Shown: positions 11,360-20,873 of the stretch, one piece after another | Numbering within the stretch: position 1 is the first letter of the stretch | Layout of the letters: every line of letters begins with the position of its first letter | Assembly: GCA_964036045.1 (NCBI GenBank) | Contig: OZ038380.1 | Span: 66,783,591-66,847,590, forward strand | DNA from: Eutreptiella sp. 'Long Island Sound 2002' | Lineage: Eukaryota > Euglenozoa > Euglenophyceae > Eutreptiales > Eutreptiaceae | DNA length: 64,000 bases | Direction: 5' to 3' | Made by a program: the position numbers and the translations under genes | Notes under the pieces: generated by a model | Seen by the model: the letters and a program-made list of their open reading frames with translations, nothing else | Database searches by the model: none | Told to the model about the DNA's origin: nothing

Positions 11360-14352
11360 TGACGCGTTCCCGTGGGGGGCCGGCCACGGGACGCTGCGGT
11401 GGACACACGCAAGTGAGCAGGCAGGCAAAGCACTACGCTCACAAGGGCATCAATGCGTTGTCATGTGACAAAGCGTTTCAGAATCCTTGCCACTCTGCAA
11501 AGAGGGAACGAAAGTATGTACAGCAACACATCAGGATATGTACACATGGGGTTAAGACTGGACTGGGGTAAGGGCATCACAGGACCATAGACACTCAGTC
11601 CCAACTCATATCCCAATCCCAGGTCCGACCCTCTCAGTGGCTGATGGGGGCGGGGGCTCAAACACAACCCATGCCCTGCTCAGTCCGGACCCTGAAACCC
11701 TGCCAATGGGAGAGGTGTCCCACACAGCCACAGGCGAGTTCCTGGAAACCAATAGACTCCAAGGCCAACAGCCAGTGGCTCCCTATGCTCCCTCAACAGC
11801 GGGTCCCAACTCCTCTCTGAGCCAGAGATATAGCCCCGCCATTCTCACCTAGGAGTTGGTAGCTGAAAATGGGCTGTTTCAGCCCAAACTGAAATTAACT
11901 CAAAATCCCCAAAATTGACCCCTCATCCGGACCCGCCAGAGGTAGGGACGAGGCAACTGACCCTATGCCCTTCGAGTACGAACTCCCTGGAGCCCTCACC
12001 CAACCTGGTTCCCTCTGAGCCCCCGGCATCAGGGCACTACGGATGAGTCAAGTGGGGCCATGATGCCAAATTCACCAAAATTGGCGTCATTCCCACGCGT
12101 GGCTCGCCCGGCCAAGGTAAGGCCAATGGCTCAAAGGGTATGAGGCAGGACCTAGGACTTTCATCTGAGTGTACAACTTGGATTTAGGTCCGGGCTCACT
12201 ATGGGCTTAGAGAAATGGGGCCGCCAATTGACCACACGGAAGGGGGAAATTGGGTCATTTTGGCTGCTTGAAATGAGCCAAAATTCGGTGTGCTCCCAAT
12301 AGTATATCTCCACGCCGGCTTGGAGATCGGATCAGCCATTCCATACGCGATCCACCGGGAGTCCAACGTAGACTCCCATGCCTTTGGCTCCCAAAGATCT
12401 CCATGCCGCTTGGCGTGGTGACGATCCCAATCGGGTCCACAAATGCCAAAATGGCAAAATTGCCCATACTCAATTTGGCCTAGCGCCTCAACGAAGGCGG
12501 CTCCGCTTCGCCCACGTGGTGTGTGGACCATGGGGACCATTACCCATAACACCCATGTCATATCTGGTCCATCGGTCCATGCATCCGGCGTGCACGAGGG
12601 TTAGAACATAGTGCACGGCGGGCAGCAAAAGTGGAAAATTGCTCAAAATGGCCAAAAATGCGCACACTCATGGTTAAGGCAAGTGATGCACATGCCCGAC
12701 TCGGACCGGAGTGTGCCATAGAATTGGTATCAAGTCATATTGGTCCAACATATCTTTTGGGCGTCGCCCAACTCCTCCGATATTGGGAATGGCAGGGTCG
12801 CCAAGTGAGCCCATGATTTGGGATGGTCCCAAATCGCCAACATGGCGGCCACGGCATGCCAAGCCTAAGAGGAGTTACTCGCCGGGTCCAAGATATGTTG
12901 GGCACCGAAGTATGTACCCTCATATCATACTTGGGTCATGATGTCAATTGAGCGCAACGTTGAGATACACGGTCGCCACTTGACATCATGACGGGCCAAA
13001 AATGGCAAAATTGGCACAATGACACACGAAAGTGCCTTGAAAGGTCTACAATTATATTATAATATCTCCGGCTTGGATCGTGCAATCACTTAATCCTTCT
13101 AAACACAATGACTTGACACCATTGACCTTCGATCCCACATATGTGCTCCACTTGGGGCGCCTTGAAAGGTTACGAGCGCTACTTCCCAAGTGGGCACATG
13201 AAAATATGGAAAATTGTAAAACACACACCTTGCTCTCAACGCATCGCTTCGGGATCACCACACAAGCTTCCCTTCACGAAGGTTAGGCATGCAATTGACC
13301 GTAGGGAGTATGGAGAAGGGGCTTGCACAATATGAGGTCCATTGGCGGGTTTGACTTGGAGCAATGGACCCGCCAAATGGGTACGCAACACAACACACGG
13401 CACATACCACATATTGCCCAAAAAGGTAGCTCCCACCACGATATGTCATGCCCCTCCAAGGGCATAACTTTGTGTCAATCGCTCATAGGAACTCAAGGAG
13501 AGTTCCTATGCCACACCAACACTTGCGCGCTACACTCGAAAGTTATCCTAACGCACGCAATATCATGGTCAAAGAGTTATAACGCAAACTCTACCCAATT
13601 GACCATGATCCATTACACTAGCGCGCACGTGTGGAAACGCAAGGCATATAATGCTTCCTAAATTACGTCGGGAGTATTGTAAATACATCCCACGTTTCCT
13701 TATCGTAATTCCTCGCAAGCAACACGAGATATGACCTTCACAAGTGGCCTCACGAATCAACTTTGTTTTGCCCATATCTTTAAGACAAATGGAGGGCAGG
13801 ATAAAAGGGAATTTGATTCGTGCATACGGAAGCACGTAGGTCCACTCGAAAGAGGTCAAATCAAGTGCGGGGATGTCGAAGTCGAAAATCCGATTTCGAC
13901 ATCCTGAAAAATTCGGATTAAGGTTGCGAGTATCAATTATGAAAATTGCGGAAGCATCCATGCAGTTCCTGACGACTTTGGAGCCTTCGTGACGGATAGC
14001 GTTAAAATTTCCATTATAAACAGTTAAACTGGCGGTTACGGTAAAGTCGGGAACCAACCACCAGCAGTCAAAACAGTGAGTATCGGAACGGAAGCGTAAA
14101 AATTGACGGAAACAATATGAAAATAAAACCCTGTTGATTCCTGATATTCTGATACACAAATCTCCGCTGGCGGTGCATCGGTTGCCGATGCGGGGCTTCA
14201 CGGCACGGAACACGCCGTGCCTGGGTTTAGTGGACCGGAGACCGGTTGTATGCCGTAACCTGGCCACTTTACGGCACGGAACACGCCGTGCCTGGGGTTA
14301 GTGGACCGGTTGTATGCCGTAACCTGGCCATGGGGTTCTGGGTACCGCTTCA
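11360..14352 (-). repeat. 3' LTR of element B (2993 bp)
   Basis: In plus-strand coordinates it starts TGACGCGTTCC and ends GCTTCA, the inverse of the A LTR. It is nearly identical to 25654-28654. Small differences include a missing ~14-bp piece near 12250 and an extra ~9 bp near 12662. Near its transcriptional 5' end (14180-14350) a hairpin-forming block GGCACGG-AACA-CGCCGTGCC occurs twice. A 232-codon frame (13569-14267, minus) corresponds to those in the other two LTRs. Confidence 0.95.
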
Positions 14353-14363
14353 CCCCCCTCCTT
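14353..14363 (-). promoter_or_regulatory. Polypurine tract of element B
   Basis: Read on the minus strand this is AAGGAGGGGGG directly before the LTR start TGAAGC, identical to the tract of element A. Confidence 0.85.
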
Positions 14364-15845
14364 AGAGCAAACCCTGGGGGGGCTCGATAACACCCACGCA
14401 TGGCAGCGGGTACCCAGGACCACTCCCTGAAAGGGGGGGGGGGGGGTGTCACATCCTCACTTCAGTAAGTCACAGTAAGATAGGTATCCCACAGTGGGAT
14501 AGGTATGCTGCTGTAACAGCTCGTAGCACATGTATAGTATCAAGTATCAAGTCCCGGGTCCTGGCGGCGATTGTTCGGCATCCAAGGGACCCGTTAACCC
14601 ATACCAGGCGCACCGGGTGCCGGCTGCTACGGTCACCACCACAGTGGCAGTGGCATACACGGCCAACATAGGCGTCACAGGACGGCCGAGGTGGCCCCAC
14701 AAGTCGAGAGCGACCACAAAGATCCATCAGGCTACCCCAAGCTTCCCAAGGCCCGCCGACTGGGGAGAGTCCCCACGGGTCCTTCCTCGGGCGCACCATG
14801 TCCATATCCATACGACGCGAGTCCAGAGTGCCATAGTCGAACTCCTTACGAACCCCAAATCGTAAGGGAACTCCTCCTGAAGGGATCGGGCATCAAGGCC
14901 GTCTTTTCCCTCGCCCTACTGCCACGAAGGCCATACATGAGGGAGTCCTCATGCAGTGTGGGCGGAGGCGTCGACTCCTCAAACCACCAGTTTCCCAGGC
15001 AGACTGACCGAGGTCAGGAGCACCGGAGGCCGCCATCCGAATGCAAGTGCGTCTGCAAATCGGTAGGCTCACACTGGGACTGACAGTGGCGGACCGCTGG
15101 GAGTGTAGTCAGGCAACTGGGCTTCCCGCCTGGCGCCATCAGGATCTCCACACATCACAGTGAATAGGGCAACACGGTATCACAGGCACTCAAACAGAAG
15201 GACATGTAATCACGTACTGGTCCAGGATGGACCAGGCTGTAAGGATATGTACACGGCGACTCAAGGCGCCTCTGTATCCCGATTCGTGGTGAAAAACAGT
15301 CCATCCCTCAGCGATGGGCTGATGACACTTAACATACAGATGCACATATCCTGGAGGGCAGAAGAACAAGCAACAATTTGGGTAAATAGGCGTGTAAACA
15401 CACTCAGAACAGAGTGCCAAACCACGCCACGGTCAGGATAAGGCAAATGCAGGAGGATGGACAGGATAACGCCTGAGTTCAGGCCATATATAGTCTCGAG
15501 ACACACGTCGACTGGTCTGGATTCCGCAAATGCCATGGAACCAGACCACACACCAAAAAACCGCAATGCTGATGACAGCGGCATCCGTTGCGCAACGTCG
15601 TATGGGCTTCAAGGCCCCAAGAGCTCAGAATTATGAAGGTCAGTCGCCCTACCTGGTTTCCCAAGGATTCAGCAGGGGGGGGAGTGACGAGTAGAAGAAG
15701 AGAGGGGCCATTGTCCTCTGGATTCAGCAGGGGGGGGTATATGGCCACTCTGTCACCGAAAGATGGAAGAGAGCAAGCAAGTAAGGGACGATTCGTCGGC
15801 CTCACAAGCGCTCACAACACATCAGGGGAGAGCCCAGGGCGCTGA
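14364..15845 (-). other. 3' noncoding region of element B
   Basis: About 1.48 kb between the pol stop and the polypurine tract, homologous to 6515-7976 of element A. It holds a homopolymer run of G on the plus strand at about 14430-14446, much longer than the corresponding site in A, and two copies of a C-run plus TGCTGAATCC motif. No coding sequence is supported. Confidence 0.7.
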
Positions 15846-18800
15846 TCATGCACCCCTGGCTGCAATCGCCCGGGTGAGTGCTGCCAAGTCCGAAACGTGG
15901 ATCTTGGTCTTGTGTTTGCGGATGTACTCCATGAAGGGAGTATTGACCCGCGGCACAAACGAGGAGACGGGTTCCCAGGTGTCGTGGGACGGCCCATAGC
16001 CTCGCCAACGAACCTTGAACTCCAGACCTCCGGGTGCCGAGGCCTTCGGACGCTGAGCCAGGATCTTCTCGACAGTATAGTCGTCCTGCTCAGCATAGTC
16101 GTCGTCCGAATCGGCCTCATGTTTGGCGTAGTCCAGGGACACATGTCGGCCACGGAGGTCGGGTTCCCGCACACGGAGTTGACTCTCGTGGCGCTCCCGG
16201 AACTGTCCGTGACCCACCTTGATGCGGTAGGTGTCCTCACTAATCCTGCGGACCACCTCGCCGGGTGTGAACCAGGTTTTGGTGCGGTGGGTGCCCATGG
16301 GGCGGGGTCTGATCACCCACACCGGGTCTCCCACCCTGAACTTCTGCGCTGTCGAGCTCGGGGCGGACTTCTGACGCTCAGCATGCTCCTTCTCAAGCTG
16401 CTGGCGGATGTCCCGCGCCGTTTGCTCTTGCCGCGCGAAGAACTCCTTGGCATCCATAGCCATGCCATCACCAGACAAGGGAAGTCCCCTACCCAGGGGG
16501 TCCCTGCCGAAGAGAATCTGGTGAGGGGACAAACCGCCCGGAGTGGGGGTGTCATGATGGGCCTTCAGAGCAGGCCACATCTCCTCGAACCAGTTCCGAC
16601 GTGGATTGGTGATGTGGATCTTGCGCAGCTTCTCGAACAGCTGCCGTCCAGCCACCTCAGCACGGCCGTTAGACCGGCTGAGATAGGCCACGCTCTTGGC
16701 ATGACGTATCCCCATGAGGGAACACATAGCCTTGAACCAGCCACCAGTAGACTGGGGCCCTCGGTCACTGCAAATGGTGCGGGGGATGTCAAAGACGGTC
16801 AGCCAATGACGAATCATCATGACTGCCACCTCCTTGGCAAGCAACCCCTTTTTGCGTGCCGGAACGGCTACAACGTAGCCGCTGTGGCGGTCCACACAGA
16901 GAACCACACAGTCAAAGGTCTCCTTGCCAATGTGCACTTCGGGCATGGAGAAGACGTCCATGGCCAAGCTCTCCATGGGCTGGTCAGGAACCGGGGTCCA
17001 TTGGGGTTCCCCCTTGACGTTCCGGTTATCGGGATTGCAGGCCTGACAGACCGAACAATCCTTCCTGACCTTCTTGATGGCGGTGTAGAGAACGATATGG
17101 TCGATCTCGAACCGACGCTGCATGTCAAGAGCTTGGTTCTTGACCCCTGGGTGCAGCATGTGGTGGTGCCAAGCTTCACACAGCTCGAGCACCCGGGACT
17201 CCGGGACTAGCAGCTTACCATTCCGGTAGAGCTTGCCATCTTCCTCGGTCAGCCCCTTTGGCCACTTCTGCCCGTCATCAGGGTCGGTCACAGCCCTATA
17301 CTCGGCCGCAAAGGCCTCAGACTTGGCGTAATCGTCGGTCCAGTCGTCCTGGAGGCAAGACTCCGGGAAGAGGTGCTTGTCGGACTCAGTTCCCACAGGG
17401 GGTGCCGGACCGGGCCTTCCGCCCGCGGCACCCACAGGGGCGAGTACACTGACCGTTCTGCTCACCCTCGAAGCGAGGGGGGCATCTGCGGCCATGACGA
17501 CGAAGCATTTGGCACCCTCCTCCTCCATCAGGCGCTCCATTTCAATGATCCTCTTGGCTTCAGCGGTCTCAGCCTCATCGCCATGGGCAGAGATATCCTG
17601 CATGCCCTTGCTGGCGGGATAGGCCCACCTACTGAGACAGTCCGCCACGGTGTTATCCTTTCCAGGAATATAAACAACCGTAAGGTCGAACTTGGCCAAG
17701 GTCTCGTGCCATCTTGCCCGTCGGGAGGCGGGACCCGAGGGGGTGTCCACGTGCTCCTTGTGCCACGACTGCAGACTCTGATGGTCGGTGCAGACGGTGA
17801 CGGGATGGAGGGGTATGTACCCAGCCCATTTCCTGAGAGCCATGACAATGGCATACGCCTCCTTTTCACGGGGCGTCCACGTCCGTCTCTGGCCTTCCGC
17901 CAGGACTCGGCTCCAGAAGGCCACGGGCACGTGCCTCCCATCGTCAAGCACTTGCTCCAACACAGCGCCAATGGCGTAGTCGGAAGCGTCGGTGCGCAGG
18001 ACGAACCCTCGGTCGGGATCCACGAGGTGCAGACCCACTGCGGATAGCAGCGCCTGCTTCATCCCCTCAAAGGCACGGTCAGACTCTTCAGTCCAGACCC
18101 AAGCCTTCTTGGACCCCTTCTTGGTCTCCTCTCGGTTGCCCTTGAGCATGGTCGTCATGGGGGCTGCATACTCGGCATACATTTTGATATACCCCGAGTA
18201 GTAGTTGCAGAACCCCAGATACGCCCGTAGCTCAGAGACCGTTTTGGGCTTTTCCCAGTGCTCGATCGCAGCCACCTTGCCAGGTATGGGCTTTCGCTGC
18301 CCGTTCCCGACTACGTGGCCAGCGAAGACCACCTCGCTTACCGCAATGGTGGCCTTGTCACTGCTGCCCGTGAGTTTGTGCCGAACCAGAAGGTCCAGCA
18401 CCCGAGTGACGTCCCTCTCGTGTGCCTCCAGGAGCTCCTCGTAGCTCATGCTGGGGTCCCCGGACGCGATGATCACGTCGTCCACGAAGGGGTCCGCACA
18501 TTCGCGCACCGGCTCAAGCAGGTTCTCCAGCATCCGCTGAAAAGCCGCATTGCCGTTGGTAACGCCCATGGGCATCACCTTCCACTGGAGAGGTCCAAGT
18601 GGGGTGCTCATGGCTGTGCAGGCACGGGACTCCTCGGCGAGAGGCATCTGATGATAACCATGTTTCAGGTCAATCACCGTGAAGATCCTCCGCCGGTGTT
18701 GCTTTTGCAGCATGTCCTCAATGAGGGGCAGCGTATAGCTGTCGTGCTGCGTTTGGGCGTTCAGGCCGCGGTAGTCGACCACGAGCCGCCACTCACCGGC

Positions 18801-20867
18801 AACCTTCTTGGGGACGACGAAGCAAGGAGAGGCCCATTCGGAGTGGCACGGCTCGAGCCAGCCTCTCTGGATGAAGTCACGGAGGATCTTCTCCATGGCC
18901 TCTTTCCTCTCGCCCCTCAGGGCAAACTCCCGGTGACGATACACACGGGGGTCCTGCTTCAGTCGTATCTTGGCCTCGCCATACGGTCCACGCACCGGTG
19001 GGGGGAACACAGGTTTGCCGCTGAAGAAGGTCTCGCCATACTTCTGCTTCAGCCTGGCCCTCAACGCCTGGATCTTGGGGCAGTCATCGGACTCCGCCTT
19101 GGCTTTTCCGGGCACTTGAACCACGGAGCTTACTTGAGGGGTAGCGACCCCGCTCGCTTTCGGCTCAGGTGGTCTTCCCAGGTGGCCCAAAGGGCCATCT
19201 CTGGTCTTGCCTCGGAACAGATCGCCGTAGGTGGGTGGGTTACCGCCAGGCGGCTCGTCTTGGCTGGACATGTGATCCAGCACCCTCTGCACGAAGGTAT
19301 TCCCGTCATAGGAACCGGAGACGATTGAGTCCACTTCCCACCAGGCTTTGTCCTGGCCTTTGCCCTCACGCTGGTTTCCCCAGTCGTGAAAGGGCTGATC
19401 CATATACCCCTGAACCAGATCCCACTCCTCTTCAGTGAGGGGGTCTTCGGAGTCCGATTCTTCGATGTCAACAGGGGGAACCGCAAAGCATTGCCTCCAA
19501 GGCTCTGCTATGATACGGTTGACACACACGAAGTCCGTGGTGTCGGCCTGATCAAGGCCCCCATCCACATAGTGGAATTCTGTTGGCCATCTCTGGGGTG
19601 GCATGGGCTGTCCCTTAGCGTCCTGATAGACACTCTCTCCAGCCGGTAGGACGACCTTGTTTAAGGTCATGTTGGTCAATGAGGCTACCCAATGTCGGGT
19701 ACTTTCCTCCTCGGTGCATCCCATAGGAACAACCAGCACTGCCTTGGAGCGGTCCTTGCGAATCTTCGCTATCGCTCTTGGAATGTCCCAACGGGGGCAA
19801 TGGATCCACATCAAGCCCTGATGCGGACCCCAGTGCTTCTTCCACGCGGAGTCCTGGGCGCTCCAGTACTTCTCACATACCCGCAGATGGGCGGAGGTTC
19901 CTGAAGGGAACGCATCCAGGGCCAGATCCGACGCTCCCAGGTCCGCGACCACTCGGTACGCCACTTCCGGCCTTACGCCGTACTCCTGGTTCGCTGGCCC
20001 AGTAGGCTCAGTGTCCAGCGCGGCCACTTCGAGCTGATTGCGTTCGGGGTGGATCCATTGGCATTCCACATGGTGCTCAGGTGACGAAAGCCACGAGAGC
20101 TGGTCGTCCTGGTACAGGGTCATGGAGGCCTGGGCCGGGAGGACGCCGGAGTCCGTCTCCATCATGAAGTCGTACCCGACGATCATGTCCCAGTACATCT
20201 CGGCCTCGTAGAAGCTACCGTGCAGGAGGATTTCCTTGCCGAGGTCTGGGCGGCTCAGCTCACGATGGTTCACGAACTGCAGCCCAATGGCCGCCTCCTT
20301 CGTGCCTCCCACCATGTACTGGCCGTTCGCCACCTTCAGCCTGACAGGTTTCCGACTGTCGGTAAGACACTCTGGCGGAAGCAGGCCAGCCTTGACCAAG
20401 CTGACTTGAGCTCCCGTGTCGACCAACACGTCGAAAACCTTTTCCACTTCCCCGCATAAGGCACGGACCTTAAGATGCAACTGCCGCTCGCGACCGACAC
20501 GGCGCACGGCGTGCAAACTCAGGATCTCCGGCCGTTCCAGAAGCTCCACAAGCGACTGGTGCAGGTCGTGGACAATGGGCTCAGGCTGCCCATCTGCAGC
20601 ATCCAGCTGCGGTCCGGGTGATCCTCCGATACTCTCGGATAGATCCTGTAGTACATCAAACACGTTCTTGGTCGCGAAGGACGGACGGGTGCAAGGGTTC
20701 GTGCCTTCACTTGCCCTCACCCCGCCTCCGCGACTGGGCGCCGGACCGGGCCTTCCGCCCGCGGCAGTCCCCTTGTGCTTATCGACTCCCGACTGGGATG
20801 GATCGGCGCTTCCCACGTCACCATCCTGCGACCGCCCTAGCTGGGGCCCTTGGCTGCAGGGGCTCCG
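15846..20867 (-). CDS. pol: Pol polyprotein of element B (protease-RT-RNase H-integrase-chromodomain)
   Basis: An open frame of 1673 codons follows the gag UAG without any change of frame. It has no ATG at its start: the first 17 codons after the stop are open, and the frame continues through a GTG at 20816. It is therefore most simply translated by readthrough from gag. Domains: aspartic protease LVDTGAQ (catalytic D at codon ~150); RT with VVDYRGLN and FVDD (18477-18488); RNase H RTDASDYA (17979-17996); integrase HHCC region ending CSVCQAC; DDE triad at about 16954, 16764 and 16656, with the last two 35 residues apart; a tail; and a complete chromodomain (codons ~1590-1650) with YTVEKIL, KVRWRGY and DTWEP. 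The aromatic-type residues expected in a histone-tail binding cage are largely present. Compared with element A there is a small in-frame insertion near 17404-17430. Confidence 0.95.
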   Translation of the reverse strand, partial: RSPCSQGPQLGRSQDGDVGSADPSQSGVDKHKGTAAGGRPGPAPSRGGGVRASEGTNPCTRPSFATKNVFDVLQDLSESIGGSPGPQLDAADGQPEPIVHDLHQSLVELLERPEILSLHAVRRVGRERQLHLKVRALCGEVEKVFDVLVDTGAQVSLVKAGLLPPECLTDSRKPVRLKVANGQYMVGGTKEAAIGLQFVNHRELSRPDLGKEILLHGSFYEAEMYWDMIVGYDFMMETDSGVLPAQASMTLYQDDQLSWLSSPEHHVECQWIHPERNQLEVAALDTEPTGPANQEYGVRPEVAYRVVADLGASDLALDAFPSGTSAHLRVCEKYWSAQDSAWKKHWGPHQGLMWIHCPRWDIPRAIAKIRKDRSKAVLVVPMGCTEEESTRHWVASLTNMTLNKVVLPAGESVYQDAKGQPMPPQRWPTEFHYVDGGLDQADTTDFVCVNRIIAEPWRQCFAVPPVDIEESDSEDPLTEEEWDLVQGYMDQPFHDWGNQREGKGQDKAWWEVDSIVSGSYDGNTFVQRVLDHMSSQDEPPGGNPPTYGDLFRGKTRDGPLGHLGRPPEPKASGVATPQVSSVVQVPGKAKAESDDCPKIQALRARLKQKYGETFFSGKPVFPPPVRGPYGEAKIRLKQDPRVYRHREFALRGERKEAMEKILRDFIQRGWLEPCHSEWASPCFVVPKKVAGEWRLVVDYRGLNAQTQHDSYTLPLIEDMLQKQHRRRIFTVIDLKHGYHQMPLAEESRACTAMSTPLGPLQWKVMPMGVTNGNAAFQRMLENLLEPVRECADPFVDDVIIASGDPSMSYEELLEAHERDVTRVLDLLVRHKLTGSSDKATIAVSEVVFAGHVVGNGQRKPIPGKVAAIEHWEKPKTVSELRAYLGFCNYYSGYIKMYAEYAAPMTTMLKGNREETKKGSKKAWVWTEESDRAFEGMKQALLSAVGLHLVDPDRGFVLRTDASDYAIGAVLEQVLDDGRHVPVAFWSRVLAEGQRRTWTPREKEAYAIVMALRKWAGYIPLHPVTVCTDHQSLQSWHKEHVDTPSGPASRRARWHETLAKFDLTVVYIPGKDNTVADCLSRWAYPASKGMQDISAHGDEAETAEAKRIIEMERLMEEEGAKCFVVMAADAPLASRVSRTVSVLAPVGAAGGRPGPAPPVGTESDKHLFPESCLQDDWTDDYAKSEAFAAEYRAVTDPDDGQKWPKGLTEEDGKLYRNGKLLVPESRVLELCEAWHHHMLHPGVKNQALDMQRRFEIDHIVLYTAIKKVRKDCSVCQACNPDNRNVKGEPQWTPVPDQPMESLAMDVFSMPEVHIGKETFDCVVLCVDRHSGYVVAVPARKKGLLAKEVAVMMIRHWLTVFDIPRTICSDRGPQSTGGWFKAMCSLMGIRHAKSVAYLSRSNGRAEVAGRQLFEKLRKIHITNPRRNWFEEMWPALKAHHDTPTPGGLSPHQILFGRDPLGRGLPLSGDGMAMDAKEFFARQEQTARDIRQQLEKEHAERQKSAPSSTAQKFRVGDPVWVIRPRPMGTHRTKTWFTPGEVVRRISEDTYRIKVGHGQFRERHESQLRVREPDLRGRHVSLDYAKHEADSDDDYAEQDDYTVEKILAQRPKASAPGGLEFKVRWRGYGPSHDTWEPVSSFVPRVNTPFMEYIRKHKTKIHVSDLAALTRAIAARGA

Positions 20868-20873
20868 CTAGGG
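20835..20873 (-). promoter_or_regulatory. Putative gag-pol readthrough signal: UAG within a stem-loop
   Basis: On the minus strand CCCTAGC, containing the gag stop codon, pairs perfectly with GCTAGGG 25 nt downstream. The loop contains a further CCCT/AGGG pairing. The codon after the stop is CGG. Gag and pol share the frame on either side, with no other stop. Stop-codon readthrough is known for gammaretroviruses and some plant viruses, and 3' RNA structure can promote it. Here readthrough is inferred, not shown. The alternative is internal initiation of pol. Confidence 0.6.

Noticed and set aside
15897-17210. 437-codon plus-strand frame opposite pol of element B
   Set aside because: It is the reverse strand of the integrase region. 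The minus-strand frame carries the HHCC and DDE motifs.
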